A stretch of 64,000 nt of DNA, taken from Luscinia megarhynchos. Its lineage: Eukaryota; Chordata; Aves; Passeriformes; Turdidae. Position 1 is the first letter of the stretch; every line of letters starts with the position of its first letter. Position numbers and translations under genes: made by a program. Positions 59,158 through 64,000 of the stretch are shown piece after piece. The stretch covers positions 10,438,002 to 10,502,001 of the forward strand of contig CM067570.1 of assembly GCA_034336665.1 (NCBI GenBank), read 5' to 3'. Under the pieces are notes generated by a model. That model was given only the letters and a program-made list of their open reading frames with translations, was not told the origin of the DNA and made no database searches.

Positions 59158-62100
59158 CTGTAATAAACAGGGGAAAAAAGCTTTTAAAGAAACACAAATA
59201 GAAATCATCAGACATCCAATCTCAAATCCATGCTGCGATGTAAACCCCATCCAATTAATACCTCTGCTTTTCTGCTCATATATTCATCTGCTCTAATGCA
59301 GATTAGCACAAATCTCCTGTTGCAGAACCAAGTAATACATGGTACCTTCATCATAAGTGGCATTCCAACTCATCAGTTCCCACTTCCACTATAAAACTGG
59401 GGAAAACAGAGTGGAAGTGAATCAGCACACAGAGAATAGCTTCAAGGATCCTTCAGAGAGCTCTTTCAATGGTACTAGACCTTCCACAGCAAGTCCCTGG
59501 ATTAGCAGGAAAGACTCCTCTTTATGTAGAGGTCAGGCTCTCATGCCCTTCACTGTATTTCAGGAACGGGACTAGCTGGAGGATACACTGATACTTGCTG
59601 TGAGCAAAAGCAAATGAACACACAGATCAAACTGACCATTTGGTCAAAGGAAGAATAATCCACCAACAGTTCCCTGTGTGACCCACCTACCTAAAAAATC
59701 CATTGAATGCATTTTCAAGTATGAGAATAAGAAGCAAATGTGACAGGAGAAGTGGGAAATACAAAACCCTAGGATTCTGCAGGGTTGTGCCACATTCAAC
59801 AAGCCAAGTACATATGTGTACAGATACTTTTTTAACTGCTTTACCGGACATGCAACCAAAAATTCCTTTCAGCAGACCACAGATATACTCTCTTTAGCAT
59901 AAGGAAATATAATCTGAGAGCTCTGATTTCAACCTGAGCCTGAAGGAAATTCCAGTCCTCTTAAATCAATAAGATATTTTCCTTGGATTCTGGCAGTCAC
60001 ACTGCTCCCTGTTTCCAGCTGTACCTGCAAACATAGGCTTGATCACTTTTGTCCTCAAATGTCTGTGTTCTAGGAAACATAATTCCAGGTATTCCATGTT
60101 CATTCAGCACTCAGAATGACCCCACTGCTTTCTCTATGGCATTGCTTGTAGGTTTGTGTCCGTTCCCATACAGGATCTCTGCCACCCCAGTAACACACTG
60201 AGGTCCCTGAGAAGTTTCCTTCAGTGGGAGCGTGAGTGGATGAAGTTGCCACAGCACTGAGCTATACTAACACACACCAAGACTACTTTTTTTAAAATCT
60301 GAGTGCGTACTCCACTTTCTCAGGAGCAGGTTGGCAGCACACCTGGTGACATGACCCATCACTGGAACCATCTCAGAGACATTTTTTGCTCCCTGTCTGC
60401 CTTTGGTGGGGCTGCTGTGGTACAACATTCCAACAGCTTATCAACAGACAGGGATGTTTAGCTCATTTTCCTGCCTCTCAGTTGGTACTGCAAGGCTTGG
60501 GAGGATACAGAGCTTACAGCAGGATCCATTTATTGAATTTATATTTCTGTCTACTTGCACACCTAACATTGAAAAGATTTGTCTTATCACAAGAGGCAGC
60601 ATGTATCAGTCACCAGACAGCAACCAAAACATTTAATGTACACAGTAAAAAGGATCTAACGAGTGAGGATGACAAACACTTCCAGAAGAAATTTGTTTTC
60701 CTGTGGCATTATCAGGGAAAGGAGCTAGTTAGGATAAAAATATATAAAATCAAGTAATTTACAATGGAGTTACAATGTAAAAAACTGTAGACTTAGAGGC
60801 ATGAATGACCCAAATGACATCCTAAGAATAATACATGGGGGAAGGAAAGATGAGGACTAAACAGCAGAGATGTTCCACCTTCAGGACAGCTGCATCAAGT
60901 TCTGCTGACCCTCAGCATGCACAGACCTCAACTATACACTGGAGACAAAGAGAGAGGGGTCAACATTTTAAACAGCTAATGAATGCAATTGACTCTGCTA
61001 GTTTCAAGAATTCCTGCATGCCAAATTCAGTCATGTAGAAACAGATGTGGTTAGTGGATGGGGGATTAAAGAGATTTAATTCATCCAGCCTCTCCCTCTC
61101 AGCCAAGACAGAAAAAAATTAGATGTGTAATGTCTTCTGGCAGGAGCAGGCAGTACATTGCCTTGCCCTCAATTCTTCATGCAGCAAAGAGAATTCTCTT
61201 ACTCTGAACAGGGAAGAACAACACCCAAACAAACCACAGCATTCTCCAATCGCAGAAAAGCAGTGTCCCCAGGCTGCTGTGTTACAGGCCACAGCCAGGT
61301 CCAGGGCACAGCAACCCTAGTGTTGTAGAACCAGCTCCACTCCAGCCCTGCAGTGGTATGGTCAGGACCTGTTTTGACCCCACAGCATGGATGGAGGCAC
61401 CACGGGCTGTAACCAGCTGTTCCAGCTTTGAACCTTAAACCTCCATTCAGCAGAGTACAGGACATGCTTCATCCAGTACATGCTGCTAAAAACAAGCAAG
61501 TTTTAACAGGAGAGCTGATCCATAAACACATACAAGGATCTAGGTTTTAACCTGAAAGAAAACATACACAAACACATCCTTGTGCTTTTGACTCCTTTGA
61601 AGTATCATGCAGGAAGGATGCTAATAACAACACCTGCCTCAATTTCACATATACACTCCTTACAACAGCCAGTTTTTTAAAGGGTGCAGGGTTTAGAGCA
61701 GGACCAATTTATCCTTTGCTAGTTCAAGCAGATCTGTACTTCAGCAAGCTTTCTCCATTTTAGAAGAAGGGTAAAACTCTCCCTGTACTTTATACTCCAG
61801 AAAAGGCTTCATCATGTAATAAATACATCCTGGATGCTGGCATTGTAGCTCTCTTGAGAATTAGACATCATGTGGCTAAAGCAACACGTGAACAGACATT
61901 TCAGGAAAGATCAAAGACTGATCTAAGCTTAGGTCATCAACAGCAGATGACTACAGCTACTTGAGGAGAAGACAGACTATTACTTATAGCTCTTATATAG
62001 CTTACACTGACACATGTTCTCAATTTCTAGCAAAAAGAAATTGAGTTTACAGACTCTGCACCAGCTGTTGGATATGGAACTCTGTGCTTTCTACTCATCA

Positions 62101-64000
62101 ATGGATCTATCTCTTATGACTATCTAAAACTGATTTTTCAGACTCCTAAATTCTTGGCTTTCACAATATGTGGCTACTAGTTCCAATACTTTTTTCTAAC
62201 ATTGCAGTTATTTATTCCAAATCAGCCATCCCAAAATGCCACTGTTCACCCTCAAATTTGGAAAAAAAAGAAGCAATCACTTCCTTTTTTAAGCTACTCA
62301 CAGTTACAAAAATATCTATTGGAATTTCCTCCAGCTGTCCTTTTTAGTATTATGTGAACCTAAGCCCTTCTGCAAAAAATTTGAAATATTTTTTAAACTA
62401 TTCCTAGTAATTTTGTGTCACTGAATTTTGTTATCTTGCCTTCCATCTCCCTTTCTTAGATACCCCAAACTGCTCAGATCTTAACAGAGGTCTCAGCAGC
62501 AGGAGGTTCTGACTGCCAAGTAACTTCCCCCTACTGTGAACACTGAGCTATCCTTTATTTCTCATTTTTCTAAGAGTGAAACTACAAGGGCATCTCAGCT
62601 AATTACATAAGGATTTAGTTACTTTAAAAAATGAAAAGCTTTTCTAAAAACCTGAGTACACTATCAGTTGGATCAGCCACATCTATGGAACTGCTGATTA
62701 CTCCAGAAAAATCCTTTTACAGCTCTTCAGAGCTGTGTCCATCATTCTCCAAAATGTCGTACATATATTAATATGTCTACAGGATGTCTGGAAAGAAGAT
62801 CCGAGTCTTATTGCCACAAGTTTGCTGAATGATGTGAAACAAATCCTTTAATCTCCCTGTTCTTCAGTGTGTCCACCTGTCCAGAAGTATGATACCCTCT
62901 GTAATTGTGTTGCTCTGCTGCTCTCTGTATGTATGTACTGGGAGACTGCTGACAAACACAGCTGAGAGAGAAACAAAGGTCACTGGGCTCAACAGAAGAA
63001 CACAGGGAGAAGTGGAACAGAGGGAGAAATGCAGAAAATATCCAGGCAGCTGTGAGGAGCAGAACAAGCAAACAGCTGAATTATTTGATCACTACCCAGA
63101 TCTGATCCACTGCCCAACCTGTAAATTTTTAGTGGCTGGTTTCACAGTGGCAGTTTAATTGAGAAAGACTCCAGCCCCTAGAGTGAGGGAGCTTCAAAAT
63201 CTCTCTTCCACCCCCAATGGAACTTCACATCCCTGTCCATGGGATGCTGCTTTCTTCTCAGCAGGAAGGGCAAAAGGGAAGGGTGAAATGCTCATCACAA
63301 AACAGCTGAAGGAATAAACGATCTAGTTCCTGCTGGGCTATGACTGCCTCAGCCCAATACTCCCTGGAGCACTGCAGGTGCTTTCCACTTGATCTGATCT
63401 GTAAGGAAGAGTCACAGCACTAATTCCTGGTTGCAGCACTTTGTGGAGGGCAGGAGAAATGCACCATGTATTGCTCAAATCACCCAAATTTAGTCAACTA
63501 GCAAGTCTACCTTAACCCATCACCCACTACAAAAAACAATCACCAGCTGCAATTCCTCACTAAGTACAGATGCTGGTTCAGGCAGCTGCCAACTGGGCTG
63601 GGTATTTAACACTGCCCTTCCTAATGCTAGCCAAGATTTCTGATGGAGGAGATGGAAGATACATAGTCCTACCTTCCCCATCTCAGACAAATCCTGCATC
63701 ACAGCCTCAAGTGAAGACTGAATGAATTCAAGTCAGGGCACACTTCCAAGACAGTCCCCCATCAGATACTCTCCAACTCTGGCTGTAAGAGCAAGGTGCA
63801 GAGCAAGTGCACTTAGGAACTGCCACTCTGGCAGAGTCAAGTTCACACAGCATCTCATACAGGCTTTCCTCCATCCCAGGGCAATGCCCTGAGCAAGCCA
63901 GAAAGGGGAAGTACATGGAATTATATCAACCTGGGGTGATGTCATTAAGCCTTCAAAAGACCAATGACTATGCAAAGTCCAGGCTTGCAGGAGGAGGAAG
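59158..64000 (-). other. PDIA5 intron (partial), 5' side of the first exon in the window
   Basis: This non-coding sequence lies upstream of the first recognised exon in transcript direction. I searched it for the preceding PDIA5 exon (the residues just before SMVAFLK) and did not find it, so the 5' exons are most likely beyond position 64000. The only structure I see is a possible old CR1/L3-like LINE relic around 62.0-62.6 kb. The short open frames on both strands resemble no known protein. Confidence 0.75.
62040..62560 (-). repeat. Possible ancient CR1/L3-like LINE relic
   Basis: CACAATATGTGGCTACTAGT, CAATCACTTCCTTTTTTAAG, AGTAATTTTGTGTCACTGAA and CCTTCCATCTCC occur in the order found in antisense amniote CR1/L3 tails. 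The match is patchy and by eye. Confidence 0.4.

Noticed and set aside
59158..64000. Preceding PDIA5 exon (N-terminal domain)
   Set aside because: I looked for the segment preceding SMVAFLK on the minus strand and found no match with splice sites; it is probably beyond the window.
1..64000. CRISPR arrays, tRNA or rRNA genes, operons, bacterial terminators
   Set aside because: None was seen; the composition, introns and repeats are those of a vertebrate nuclear genome.

Overview
This is intronic-scale vertebrate DNA, almost certainly from a bird. The evidence for a bird is CR1-type LINE tails (one ending in the 8-mer repeat ATTCTGTG ATTTTGTG), a solo LTR resembling those of avian ERVL-like elements, a CCCTAA-type interstitial telomere-like tract, and small exons separated by kilobase introns. 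There is no bacterial gene structure, and I recognise no second gene on either strand.

The window is occupied by the middle and 3' part of one minus-strand gene, PDIA5 (protein disulfide isomerase A5, also called PDIR). I place eleven internal exons, which join without a frame break into 365 codons. In transcript order they run from 59157 down to 320. They encode the end of the N-terminal non-catalytic region and three complete thioredoxin-like catalytic domains, with active sites CGVC, CGHC and CPHC and cis-proline loops GYPT, GFPT and GYPT. The first exons (signal peptide and most of the N-terminal domain) lie beyond the right edge. The last coding exon (C-terminal tail and expected ER-retention signal) lies beyond the left edge.

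Layout by plus coordinate: 1-319 is the start of the last intron. 320-454 is the last exon in the window. 455-9301 is an intron with a (TTATA)17 tract and a CR1 tail. 9302-9372 is the CPHC exon. 9373-23524 is a 14.2-kb intron holding an inverted repeat around degenerate telomeric repeats, plus a CR1 tail. 23525-28104 holds three exons, a 71-copy (GAAGA) tract and a CR1 tail. 28105-44946 is a 16.8-kb intron with a small CpG-rich patch and a solo LTR. 44947-49687 holds three exons, two of them split by a 104-nt intron. 49688-59157 holds the three most upstream exons. 59158-64000 is the intron leading towards the 5' exons.

The exon structure records how the protein was built. In all three catalytic domains the active-site Trp codon is split T|GG by a phase-1 intron, and a second, phase-0 intron falls before the central strand. 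Domains 1 and 2 also share a phase-2 intron in the linker Asn codon. The 164-nt exon of domain 2 equals the 92- plus 72-nt exons of domain 1, so the 104-nt intron is the only difference between those two modules. The most unusual non-genic feature is the foldback at 14.5-15.2 kb, whose arms are about 97% identical and enclose telomere-like repeats.
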